Source: Adineta ricciae (lineage: Eukaryota; Rotifera; Eurotatoria; Adinetida; Adinetidae). Taken from it: a DNA stretch of 64,000 nucleotides. The stretch is taken from contig CAJNOJ010000206.1 in assembly GCA_905250025.1 (NCBI GenBank), positions 119,318 to 183,317 on the forward strand. The letters run 5' to 3'. Of the stretch, positions 20,101 to 31,589 are shown one piece after another (the stretch's first letter is position 1; each line of letters begins with the position of its first letter). A program made the translations under genes and the position numbers. The notes under the pieces were generated by a model that searched no databases, had not been told where the DNA came from, and saw nothing but the letters and a program-made list of their open reading frames with translations.

Positions 20101-22194
20101 ATTCTTGTTTTCTTTGTATTATATATTATTCCAGGATTATTGTTACTGGTGAAACATATTGATAATCCATCCTGAAAAGTTCCATAATAGGGGACTTCAC
20201 ATAGACTTTAATTGTTGCCCAAAAAAAAGATAATTACGATTATATGGAAGTGTCAAGTAATATATGTTTCATTAGACTATTTTGAGATAGAAGATAGATA
20301 ATGAACTTCAACACACGAACAATAGAATTCACAATACCTGTCCTTAGTTATTATGAGAAGAGATCGATATTTTGTCCTAGTTTGAACGAGTTCTTGATGA
20401 AATAGTTTTCCGATGTTATCGTTTGGTACCATCCGGCCGTAAAGGGTTATAATGGAATATGACGCTGATGTGGGTTTGGGATGGCTAGGAGTGGTGTCAG
20501 AAGACAGTTGAAATGACTAGGGTGTTCCAACTTGTATGCAACTGCAACTGATCTTAGGAGTAATAAAAGAACGACGAATAATCGTATGTATTACCGTAGC
20601 TAAATGCACTGAAAGCGAAAAATAGAGATATCAAAAGGTACATTACCCAAAGTCACATGTGTCAAATGTAATTCTAATCCATTGAGTTAAACCTATTTAA
20701 TATATGGGAATTTGACAAAGACAGAGAAAGGAAACTTCTGCGAGTAAGTGATGATTATTGCTGGTGTTCGTAGTAAATTTGGATTCATGTTAAAAATATT
20801 CTTTTGTAGTTGAGTGTTTGTTACAGTTGGATTCATAAATCGGAGTTAGAGTTGCTTTTCCGCGGAGTTGCCTATTTCAGTGAGTGATGTCGTGGCAGTG
20901 AAGTTGATGGGCTGAAGTATGTAGATGAGGATGGGGATGCCTGGAAAGTGACATTGACTTAGAGCAGACTAAAATTAATGTTTGACGATCCATTTTTTTG
21001 ACTCTTGTGTATGCTTCGTGGCGCATTTGATATGTTGTGTATGGTTGTGATGTTGTTTGATTGAAGTGGCCCTAGTGCTTATTGTACTGTGTCATCGTTT
21101 CTTTCCTTTTATTGCATATTGTATTGGTAATATAAAATTGTTCGATCAATTTGTCTCACAATTGGGACACGAAAAAAAATGTCTGTCTTCCAGAGTCGAG
21201 GGTTAAGTGAATCGGCACGGCGAGCGCTACTTGTTTCATTGTGTACTTTTCTTCGAATTATTTTAAAAGAACTTAAAATTCATACATTTCTCCACTCATT
21301 ATATTGATTATTGTACTTAACAATAATAAAGAAACTCAGATAAAGTCGTCGATACATTAAATCAGCTCAAAATGAGTGTCATATGCAATCTGTTAGGCTG
21401 GGCTAAACCGTGTATACGACAAGTACATGAAGCGTGCTGAGAATTCTTCGGTTCGAAGCCAGCAGAATGGTTCTTGAGTCAAATCCGAATGCTGGCAGAT
21501 CGGTGGTGAAAGATTGTTGAAAACGATGGACTTTGTTATGAAGAGTAGTTATTATTTCTGAATAAGTTTGTGAATGAAAATCAACTTTGTCAAAAGTGTT
21601 GCAGAACTTTTTGCCCAACCTAATAATTGTTTGAACTGCGATTTTGGCCCTTTTCGATCATTATTAATTCAACAAGCCATCCAATGCTCTTCTAAGCCGA
21701 AGTGAAATCTGGATTATGGCAGCTAGTTTCATCCCCACACCCTTCTTCAGAATCACACGGAATTCATTTCGTTCGATGGGAAGATGAAACATTATGCTGG
21801 TCAAATGACTTTGTTTGAAAAAAATCTAATAATGTCTCTCCATCCAAATCGCAAACAATTCCACAGCCATAATCTGAAAACTGAAATAACTTTGGCTTAA
21901 AGTTTGATATTTGCCAAAGTCTCGGAGGATGAATTGAACTGGATATTATGAAAGCATTTCCACCTTCAGAAGCATCTACAGAACCTTCAATTTCAGAGCC
22001 ACTGTATTCATCGGATTCTGAATCTGATCCTATTTGAGATTTTATGTTGCTGAAAATTTCGTTGAGTTTATTCGCACTTGTTTCTTTGATTAACGCCATT
22101 CTATTGTTCATTGGGAGTAAAGAACGACGAAGCAAGATTTATTTCGTACAAACGCAAATTAAATCAGAATCAAAACACACATATGTGCTTTCCA
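20101..22194. other. Intergenic region; possible unknown coding remnant
   Basis: No recognised gene. The minus-strand frame at 21764-22135 (123 codons, with an acidic Ser/Asp/Glu-rich stretch SDSESDEYSGSE) could be the N-terminal part of a decayed transposase or a host gene, but no motif decides it. Other frames are short. Confidence 0.35.
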
Positions 22195-22339
22195 CAAGGG
22201 GGAAAAGCGAGACTTCATCTACTTTAGATAGTATTTGAAGTATAGTGAAACACAGTGAAGTATCGGCGAAGTACGACTGAAGTACCAGTGAAGTACGGAC
22301 GACGTAGTTGAAGTCTGAAGTCTCGCTTTTTCCCCCTCG
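22195..22339. repeat. Small foldback with internal GAAGTA repeats
   Basis: The ends AAGGGGGAAAAGCGAGACTTC and its reverse complement enclose several GTGAAGTA-type units spaced 13-17 bp apart. It is about 145 bp and noncoding. Confidence 0.65.
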
Positions 22340-22595
22340 GCTTCCCATTACCAAAGGGTTAATATACTGATGAAAATGCTACAATATATTTAGAGATAGC
22401 TTCCAACAAATTGTACTTTATCAGCCTTTACGGTAAATTTTTCTTGATTAAATTTCAAATGAAAGGAAAGGGGTTGTCTGCCTTTCAGCTTTTTCATTCT
22501 AAAATTACTTTTTCTTCTTCTAATCTTTTACGTATATAAATTAAAGAGATAAAATTTTGTGCGAATAAACCTTTATCTTTGTCTTAAACTTCATC

Positions 22596-23547
22596 ATGGC
22601 AGATCTAGCAACTATTCTTTCTATTCTTCAATTGGTTTTAATGAGTTTAGCCTTAGTTTTGACTTTGATCTATTCACTTTCAATTCTATCAAATCGTCGA
22701 TTTCATCATCAAAATAATATCTTTATACTTAATATCTGTTTTGCTATAATGACAAGTGCGATTTTTTTTCTTGCATATCTTAGCATATTAAATTTCAATG
22801 TGAAACTTTTCTATATTTCCAATATTTGCATAATTATGTACTATGCATATAGTATAGCAAGTATTCAAATACCATTTGCATTTGTGGCATTTACTGTACA
22901 TCGATTTTGTTTCATATTATATCATACTCGACCTTTCTTTCGAACAAACAAATGGGTGATTATTTGTATTGGAGGACAATGGATTAGTGAATTTCTTATT
23001 TCGTTACCGTTTATTATTAGATCACAACCAGTAAGTACTATACGGTTCTTATTTTACTTTCTTCAAAATTTGCTTTTCTTTTGTTTAGTATTGCCTTATT
23101 CCAGTATCATTACGACTTTATTTTTTTATGATAGTGGTCATCGTACCATCATTTATGAATATTATTTTGAATATTCGTATATTTGTCCATGTTCGATCAT
23201 CAAGTTATCGTGTTCGACCTGCATGGACTGCTTCTACAGTTAACAATGTAAATAACACTCAACAACAACAGCGCAACGCATCAATTAGTCGTCGAGAAAT
23301 ATCGCTATTACGCCAAATGATTTTTATGTTTACTATGTTTATTGGTGGTTGGACTCCAGTATATTTTATGCTATATCTTAGTCAAATTATCTACATCAGT
23401 GCAGTAATACAACTATTTGCTACAATATTATGCGAATTTGCTCTATTAAGTTCAATCATCAATTTATTTATTTGTAATCGTGAATTACGAGAATATTTAA
23501 TGAACAAACTTCGCTTTTGTCTTACACGAGGGAACGTATTTAGATGA
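22596..23547 (+). CDS. Rhodopsin-like GPCR with a one-base frameshift in a T run
   Basis: The ATG at 22596 opens a seven-transmembrane receptor: TM1 and TM2 (LVLMSLALVLTLIYSLSIL and IFILNICFAIMTSAIFFLA), then VHRFCF in place of a DRY box after TM3. TM4 has Trp (GGQWISEF), TM5 ends near position 23120. The frame is then lost at a seven-T run (23121-23127) and continues in the next frame as ATGATAGTGGTCATC to the stop at 23545-23547. That second part holds TM6 (FMFTMFIGGWTPVYFMLY) and TM7 (LCEFALLSSIINLFICN). The family resembles orphan rhodopsin-like receptors abundant in bdelloids; the ligand is unknown. A homopolymer sequencing error or a recent mutation would both explain the shift. Confidence 0.7.
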
Positions 23548-25075
23548 TTAAACTATTTAGATCCCATCTTTTGGTGATAGACAGACTTCAATGAGGCATC
23601 AAAAACTTCAAGAGGATTTGTGCCCTCATGCCTTTGTTTCAGAGATATTCAATTCTCAAAATGAATAGAAAAAGAGACTGAAATAAAGAATGATCGTTTT
23701 TAGAGAACAGTAGAGTTTTCAGATGAAAACTTTTTCCGGTCTTGTACACTGCTTGTATAATCTACTCTGGGTTATGAGTTGGATCTATCAGAATTTTTCA
23801 CTTCACGTCCAATATTGTTATACATCAGAAAAGTGCTCACATGGGAAAATCAGTGAAAATGATAGCTCAAAAAAAGTGATTAAAACATAGTGATTTTTCA
23901 CACCAGTTGCATCAGATAAACGGAGCTACATCGCATGAATCTGCGGCACATACTTTCGTGTCGAAAGAAAAATATCGGAAGACACTTAGTTATGAGTGAG
24001 TGACATAAGACGAACAATATCATCCCGCTCGCTACTGTTGATGTTAACTTGATCTAGGGTGTGGGTGAGGGTGTGAGGAGCTGACCATCAAGCGTACTTG
24101 TTGGCTGCATTGTAACTTTTCTCTCATTTGCGGCTAAATGTTCGATTAAAGTGCAGCTCAAAGTGGGTTCCACTTTGATCGGTGTTGACGCTTTCGTTGG
24201 CTTGGTATCGGGGCGAGCGTTTGCGAACATCAGATATGAACTGATCGGCCGAAGTCCTGATGATCGCTCTAACTTCTGCCTGATGTTTCGTCACAATCTA
24301 CAAATAACAAATAATTTCGGTAAGTTTTTAGCGAACTTAACGATTGACGAAAATCGAGAATTCTGGAACTCGTAAAATCTCCTTTTCTCATCTGTCCTTA
24401 CAAGAGAAGTTTCTCTCACAGATTCATAAAACTGATCAGCAATCTCCTACCTTGGTCACCTTGCGCGAGATGACTTTGTGTTTATTTTTAAAGGAGTGCA
24501 ACCAGCAACTTGAAGCGACAGAATTGTGTAACGATTCATCCAAAGCCTTTCAAAGAGCCCATCGACGTGGATCAATATCGTGTATTGGCAGTGCATTCTC
24601 TTGAGCGCGTTAAAACATATTAAATACATAATCATCGATTTTTTCGAGCTTTTGTTTCTTCGTTCCGTATCCAGTTGCTTGTTGGTATGCCACTCGTATA
24701 TCGTATATTATCAAGAAGACGTGATTGTACACTAGCAAAGAACACGAAAAAGAAGGTAACCGATAGGCTTTCATCATTTTTTTTCACCAATTAGTTTTTC
24801 CGTGTATAACAATATTAGATGTGAAGTGAAGAATTCTGATAGATCCAACCCATAACCCAGAGTGGATTATACAAGCAGTGTACAAGACCGGAAAAGTTTT
24901 CATCTGAAAACTCTACTGTTCTCTAAAAACGATCATTCTCTATTTCAGTCTCTTTTTGTATTCATTTTGAGAACTGAATATCTCTGAAACAAAGGCATGA
25001 GGGCACGAATCCTCTTGAGATCTGTCTGTCACTAAAAGATGGGATCTAAATAGCTTCATCATCTAAACATGTTTC
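23540..25075. repeat. Inverted duplication of GPCR 3' end
   Basis: The left arm 23540-23845 (last codons and downstream flank of the GPCR) is repeated in inverted orientation at about 24795-25075. The arms share blocks such as TTAGATCCCATCTTTT and differ by several substitutions and small indels. The 950-bp spacer contains a telomere-like tract and no recognised gene. Confidence 0.75.
24056..24078 (+). repeat. Telomere-like short tract
   Basis: AGGGTGTGGGTGAGGGTGTG within the spacer of the inverted duplication. The units are TGTGGG and TGAGGG. Confidence 0.6.
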
Positions 25076-26007
25076 CTCGCGAGAGCAGCTCCAAAACTGC
25101 CATGTCTGTCATGCAATCGAACGTCTTCTCTCTCCAACAACAGTGAAGGCGATTTTATCTCTTTTGGATCCCATTGACAAGTTTTAAGGTCGCTAGCACG
25201 CGGTCTGTTCCGCTTCCTGCTGAAAAATATGATAGTTAGGGACTCATACCATTCTGCTCGATTTACAACTGTAACAAAATGCTTTTAGTGATAAAGAGAT
25301 CATCTTTTAATAGATTGATTCAGCACTTATTAACATAAAAGCCATTTAGCGTACAGCTTATAGGTATCGTTGAATAAAGGTCGCCAAGATACTGGGACAG
25401 CTACTTAACCCTTTTACATTGGTATTACTCTCAGAGACATATCATTATCGCAACTATATTAACACACATACCTAAGTGTATCTGATTCTTAGTGAAAAAT
25501 TTTTCTCAGCTCATAAACAACCTATGGCCATTATATGGCAACCACCCGTCCTGGAAGAGTTAAAGCAGCATACAAGCGTCAAAACAACCTTCACTGTATG
25601 AGATCCTTGTTTCATTAGCGCTAAAGAAGTAAGTGTTTTTTTAATTTACCAGAAACCGCCTTCTCTGGAAAATAAAAGGATCTTCATGGCATAAAACTTG
25701 ACGACTCAACAGTACTACCATAGCCTTTAGAGGGGTATAATATGATCTGCGATATGCGGCTCCTGGCCGACAAACGAACGTGTATTAGATTTTTCTGTCA
25801 CTTTTTTCAATACGGCCCTCTTCTCAGTCGAAGCAATCCATCCATATGTGCGAATAATGTACCGGGAGCGGCTACTGGTTTGTCGGCACCCTTTTGAGAC
25901 TTCACTCATGACTAGCCGCACGTATTGCCCCAATGTATATCGATTAGCAACTCATTTGATCAAGCAAAAACCCTAACGGATCATGGTTTCCTGGTTCATG
26001 CGCTTAT
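25076..26007. other. Intergenic region
   Basis: No supported gene or repeat; a 68-codon minus-strand frame at 25727-25933 has no recognisable motif. Confidence 0.4.
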
Positions 26008-26754
26008 ACAGCTGTAGTAAAAAAAACTTGCATTTACAAGTTTTGATACTGTGTTCTTGTAATTAGTTCATTTCTCTTGTTTCTCAAATAGTTGGATAGC
26101 CCACAAAAAACACTACGTATAAATGTATTTTGATCTATATGCTGTTCATCTCCGAAAGAAAAATGAAGAGTATAAGTGTCTCTGTTGGCAGTAACAAAAA
26201 ACATTACACGATTATATGAAAATTCGCAATGAAATTGTATCAGCAGCTAGAAAAAACCAAAAGATGGTACAGAAAATAACGATCACAACATAAAAAGTTC
26301 GAAATCAATTAAATCGTTCGAATTTAACGTTGGAACACATAAAACTTCAGTTCAGAAACCGAAATAGACAGAAATTCCGTATAAAAAACAAAAGTTGACC
26401 AAAATTGTGACCGGTTGTTCAGTTCGTTTTTGAAAGGTGGAAAGTTTGTTAAAACTTAGGTTCATATTGAGAGAAGTTCATTGAACATATTTTGAGCATT
26501 TCCAGATGATATAGATAGGAAATAACACCAGAAGCAATTTTTGAAAAAAACTGTAATGTTTTTTGTCACTGCCAACAGAGACACTTATACTCTTCATTTT
26601 TCTTTCGGAGATGTACAGCATATAGATCAAATACATTCATACGTAGTGTTTTTTGTGGGCTATCCAACTATATGAGAAACAAGAGAAATGAACTAATTAC
26701 AAGAACACAGTATCAAAACTTGTAAATGCAAGTTTTTTTTACTACAGCTGTAGA
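26008..26754. repeat. Foldback element with about 200-bp arms
   Basis: Arms 26008-26212 and about 26550-26754 are reverse complements with few mismatches; both ends read ACAGCTGTAGTAAAAAAAAC inward. The 340-bp spacer is unique and noncoding. Confidence 0.8.
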
Positions 26755-29015
26755 TGAGTCTGGAGAAAAACGAATATCTATTTTGTTTCATTCTCATATA
26801 TAGTCCGTAAGTCTTGAACTCGTTAAAATTTCGACCCTAGACTGTTATCCGAATCTCTTAGACCAATATGTAAATCTTGTAGCCTATAAATGAAGATTCT
26901 TGAATATTTCCTTGAGGGTTGGAATTGGGGGTGCACGATTTGAGTCCATCTTGTAGGTGAGGACTAAACGTCATCTTGAACATATCTTCAAAGAAAACGT
27001 TATTTAATTGCCGAATTGTAGGCGAACATATTCCCCCAAAGATTCCATCAATTTTATCATTAAATATAATCTCTTTCAGCAGAAGGTATCAACAGTACAT
27101 TATCACCTCTCTACCATAGTTCTATGGATATTGGAGGGACTTGTGCGCTAGGATCCCTTTATAAAATCTAAGTAATAAACCCCTCCCCAACACTACAACT
27201 TTCTTTCCTAAAGGATTCAGGAAAATACTTCTTTGGCCTCTGACTTTTAACCCCGAGATGTTTCTATCACCTATGGTCACTTGCCTACGGAAGCTTCTTT
27301 TCATCTTTATGAAATTTCGAAAAGAACCTTTTTCTGACCTTTGATCCCGAAGACGAATGCACCCTCAATCCCATACCAATCCCCCTTACTAACATCCCTT
27401 CCAAACCGTGTTTTACAAACATTTGAGCGTTTTTGAGGAAAATGTTTTTCGACCCTCAGCCCCCTCCCAAACAATGCTTTATGAAATTTTAAGAATATCA
27501 ATATACCTTGACCTGCGACAGACACACACAAGCGAATTTTAGTGTTTTGACCACTTTTTTTCGACATAATCCTCCTTACAGTCGAGGGAACAAGGATGTA
27601 TATTAAACGTGAATTGTCTACGTAGGTGTTTTATTTGTATAAGTGCTGAGTGTCTTTAGTAATTCTTCAAATATATTGTAGCAAAAGGATGATAAATGCA
27701 TTTAATTGCCTTTCCATTCCAATCTATTTTCTCAACCGAAATTATGCATTCTTTTAGGAACAAAGTGACATTTTAATTTTTTTGCTGGAGTACTGAATGA
27801 ATTCGTCAAAAAGATTATGAGAAATATCTCAAATTATGTTAAGTAGTTGAAAGAAAGATAATATCTATAAATATAATAGAAATGTCTGGTGGAGATTCTA
27901 TACAATGTTCTCAATATACATATGACAAATAGAATGATACTTAGTTTGGAAATCTTTGACAAAATCGATTTACGCATATGAATAGTGCACGTTTAGAACA
28001 TATTTTGTATAAAAACGATCGTAATTTTATTGTGTTAGTCTTAACGCACTTTGAGTTATTTCTTTGAACGACGAGATGGAGACTTAAGCATGTGAATCAC
28101 CAGTCACAGGCCTTGAACATACAGCACAAAGTTATATACATTCGGTAACGGTGTTTCCTCCTACTTGTCAAAGCAAAATTTGACTTATGATTGTCATTTA
28201 AAAATCTGAAATAAAGAAAAATATGTTCCCTCGCTGTCACTGTTTGAAATAAATATTAAAAACTACATCCGAAATCACGTTTAGAATAAAATATTGCATG
28301 GAATTGAAATAAACTCAATATGTTTTCTCTAGGACAAAACAGACATCTATTAAGAAATGTATCTAATCCTTAAACTATACTAAACGATTTTTAGTTTGAA
28401 ATCCGTATATACTGCGGGGCAACATATCTTCTATTTTAGCATTTTTTGGCACAGAAAAACGCCTTAGCAGATTTGTATGACAGAAAACAATTGTTTTTTT
28501 TCAAATCAAACACGTCAAGATCCAGTATAAACAGCTGATTGTCTGTGTATTCAATCCGTAACGTAATCGATCTATAGAAATAATACTGACATAGTTAAGC
28601 GTGCTTTATTTCACTAAAATATCTTTCAATGACCGCGACCGAATTGTGTATTTGCTTTGAATTTGACGTTGACAAATAATACATAATTGATCAGAGGGAA
28701 CAAAAGCTTTGCGCTGATATAGGTTTTTCATTCAATGCTGTCGGGCTATATCCTAACACAATTAAAAGAACATTTTGAAAATTTAGAAATAGATTTAGTA
28801 TATTTTTTCTAATAATTCATGAAAAGGAAATGAGTACGCAAGAAATATGGGTAGAGATTTTGTTAAAAGTAAAAATTTTCTATTCTGTCGGGGAGATAAA
28901 AATTTCTCGTTGTTCGGAAAAATCTCTGGTACGCTTACACGGTAAATTCTATCCTTTATCAAAATACTAACAGCGAAAATAAACTATATTCACATTCTGT
29001 TTTTATTGAATCAAT
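26755..29015. other. Intergenic region, partly C-rich
   Basis: No supported gene. At 27120-27560 the plus strand is rich in CCCTCC and CCCCGA words with degenerate internal repetition, and the minus-strand frames there (Gly/Lys/Arg-rich) look like by-products of that composition. The remainder is AT-rich. The last 100 bp should hold the promoter of the GPCR at 29016. Confidence 0.45.
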
Positions 29016-29960
29016 ATGTTATCATTACCAGAAATAACACTTGATCTTACTTTCGTCGGTTTCTTTACTGTTTTATTTATTGGAACAGCCGGGAATATTC
29101 TCAATCTTATCGCATTATTATCGAAAGATTTTCGAAAACAATCGTGTATATTTTACTTGATTTGTTGTTCTGTATTTGATATGCTCACCGACGATGCTGC
29201 TATTATCGTTCGTTTCCTGACAGAGTATTTTGGAAATAATCTGTATGTTACAAGTCATGTTGTATGCAAAATTCGTCCTTATTTCTTCTTCTGTTTACCA
29301 GCGACGGCTTCAACTTGTCTTTTATTAGCAGCATTTGATCGATGTGTTTCAACATCATTACACGCTTGGTGGCGACGATTGAGTTCAATGTGGTTTGCTA
29401 AGCGTCTTTTCAGCATACTCATGTTATTTCTTTGGACTACAAGTATTTTTCATTTTATTGTATTTGATCTTCGAAATGGTACATGTGCACCTTTGCCTGG
29501 TTCTCTTTCGGTTGTAGCTACGGTTTATAATCTTATTTTCGTGTCTGTCATTCCTGATGGAGGTACGTTCATTTGTGGCATCATAACCTGGATTCATATA
29601 CATCAATCGAAAAATCGTGTTGATTTCAATATTCATGGCAACAATCAAACACCAAATAATCGACGAACGAATCGACAATTAGTCCTTTTAGTATTTGGAC
29701 AGGCTTCTGTGTCCGTCGTAATCGGAGCTTTGCGATCTAGCGCATATGCATACAATTTGCTGACGACCTCTGTGAAGAAGAGCATTGAACAACAACAAAT
29801 TGAGTATTTCATTCAACAAAGCACTCTTATACTTTTTTATTTCAAATTTGCTTTGGCTTTTTATATCAGCTATGGTGTGAGCGCCATGTTTCGAAAAACA
29901 TTTCATAAATCGATGCAATCACTAAAAAATCGGTACTTTCGTTTCTGTAAATGCAGTTGA
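29016..29960 (+). CDS. Rhodopsin-like GPCR, intact
   Basis: A single-exon gene of 314 aa with seven hydrophobic segments. TM1 carries GTAGNILNLIALL with the conserved Asn. TM2 has SVFDMLTDD. A Cys precedes TM3 (VVCKIRPYFFF), with a partner Cys in extracellular loop 2 (NGTCAPL). After TM3 the motif is AAFDRCVST, a DRC variant of the DRY box. TM4 has FLWTTSIFHF, TM5 lies near residues 165-190, and TM7 is FKFALAFYISYGVSAMF with an NPxxY-like YISYG. The tail is short and basic. It resembles the FMRFamide-receptor-like orphan GPCRs that are numerous in rotifers. The ligand and tissue cannot be inferred. Confidence 0.8.
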   Translation: MLSLPEITLDLTFVGFFTVLFIGTAGNILNLIALLSKDFRKQSCIFYLICCSVFDMLTDDAAIIVRFLTEYFGNNLYVTSHVVCKIRPYFFFCLPATASTCLLLAAFDRCVSTSLHAWWRRLSSMWFAKRLFSILMLFLWTTSIFHFIVFDLRNGTCAPLPGSLSVVATVYNLIFVSVIPDGGTFICGIITWIHIHQSKNRVDFNIHGNNQTPNNRRTNRQLVLLVFGQASVSVVIGALRSSAYAYNLLTTSVKKSIEQQQIEYFIQQSTLILFYFKFALAFYISYGVSAMFRKTFHKSMQSLKNRYFRFCKCS

Positions 29961-30697
29961 ACAAAAAATAGATATTTCTTTAAGATCATAGAACATGAAC
30001 TAAATCAAAATGTAGTTAGAGCCTGTATTTTCTTGCTTTCAATAAAACGATTGGGATTCGTCAATAATTAACCCTACGTAGATGTTGTGAGGTCCACGAG
30101 AACCCACACCGCACGATTTTTCCCTGCTAAGATTGTATTTCATCAACTGATGCACTATTTTCAGTAACTTCATGAGCGGCTAAATAAGAAAAAAAGATTC
30201 TGCAATAATCCATCGATTCTACAAATAAGTTTCCTTTTCTATGTTCAAAATTGTATTTCATACATCAAATACGGATCATCAGTTTACCACTTTATCTCCA
30301 GAAATTACAAGCCATGACAGTAATCGTCACTACGTCACATACCAAAAAAACAGTAAATCAATCAATCTAAAAGTCCGTCTGACGAGGGAAGTACCCGAAG
30401 TGTTCACTTGCTTTACGGCTCATATTTTGACCACAAGTAAACTTCAAGAAAACTAGTAGAAAGCTAAAAGGATTTGGGCCCATGGTTCCGTAGTCAAAAG
30501 GTGTGACCACGAGCCTGAAAACTTTTTCTGAAAATCTTTTGATTTGAATAGTAACTTTTTCGAGAATAACACCATATATCCCGGTGTATATCCACGCTCC
30601 CTTTCGCTTCTGTTGTGTAATGGCCACAAAATGAATGTGATGGATAAGATGTAGATCTACTAGACTGTGTATTTCTTCACTGACTCGCAAAAGTAAA
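29961..30697. other. Intergenic region
   Basis: No supported gene. Short frames at 30241-30456 and 30367-30726 show no motif. Confidence 0.4.
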
Positions 30698-31160
30698 ATG
30701 ATAAAAGCCGCGTCTGTGACGAACATATTGGCTGATCGTATTGCGAAGAAAGATTCGTGTCGTCCTTCAAGAAAAATTCATGAGCAGAAATTCGTCGTGG
30801 ACTTCTATGACGCAATCAACGAAAGAACTGGAAAACGAAAGCATACATGGAAAAGTGTTCAGCATCGGTTTTTAACGGGTCCGTCACAACCAATATCTTG
30901 GCCGTTTTCGCAAATATTTCGAAGATCTTGGCATAAAAAAAGCAAAAAGTAGATAATATCGATACGTTCGTATTTGAAAGACTCGAAGCGGCTCGTGAAA
31001 GCTGTCTTCCTATCCACAACATCGATCTCGAACTCTAGACTCCACAAAGAGCACAAAAACAGCCACTCGTGGAATTCACAGCCTCCAAATATTGGATTAA
31101 TAATTTTAAACACCGGCATGGCATTGTCTTTCGGAAAATTACGGATTTCGTTACAAAACA
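30698..31160 (+). pseudogene. pogo/Tigger-like transposase relic (CENP-B-type HTH)
   Basis: Several frame-broken pieces together give the N-terminal DNA-binding part of a pogo/Tigger-class transposase. The first (30720-30950) has a basic region with TWKSVQHRF. A later piece (30960-31160) reads RLEAARESCLPIHNIDLE and then LVEFTASKYWINNFKHRHGIVFRKI, which is the CENP-B-type helix-turn-helix. The DDE catalytic domain is absent. Homology ends at about 31160, directly at a telomere-like tract. Confidence 0.55.
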
Positions 31161-31161
31161 T

Positions 31162-31180
31162 ACCCTTACCCTCACCCTCA
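31162..31180 (-). repeat. Telomere-like short tract at transposase breakpoint
   Basis: ACCCTTACCCTCACCCTCA on the plus strand, that is TGAGGG and TAAGGG units on the minus strand. It abuts the end of the transposase relic. Confidence 0.6.
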
Positions 31181-31202
31181 ATACATCAGCATGGACTATT
31201 AA

Positions 31203-31394
31203 GATGTTCATAAAGGTAGCACAGAATGTGCGATATGAATGCTGTTGTGCTGCCAGTTGAATAAGGGAAATAAAATTCAAACTATTCAAATCAAACTGAA
31301 ATAAATTATAATTGACGCCCTGTTCAATCAATTTGATGATCTCATCGAAATCAGGATTTGTTTTTAGTACGTCGAATAAATATGTTTCATGCAA
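31203..31394 (-). pseudogene. Possible ankyrin-like coding remnant
   Basis: An open minus-strand frame with a helical pattern (VLKTNPDFDEIIKLIEQG, LIQLAAQQHS) reminiscent of an ankyrin repeat start. It has no ATG of its own and no second repeat. It lies between the telomere-like tract and the start of duplication copy A'. Weak call. Confidence 0.25.
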
Positions 31395-31589
31395 TGTTTG
31401 TTTGCATCATATTAGTAGAAACATTTAGTTCTTTTTTCCACTATCGTATATAAAATGCACTCATATTCTCATCGCCTAAGGAGCAATTATGAAGAGAATC
31501 TTTTCTGAGACATACATAAGTATAAATCTCTGTTTAACGATAAATAAAAGCAATAATAGGAGAACGATTTAAAGATGATTTTTTTGTCT

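Noticed and set aside
23121-23127. An intron to explain the frame change in the GPCR
   Set aside because: No GT/AG pair fits; TM5 and TM6 continue directly with a one-base change in a T run.
27122-27567. Minus-strand Gly/Arg/Lys-rich frames as a gene
   Set aside because: They follow a C-rich degenerate tract on the other strand, lack domains, and have no splice or start support.
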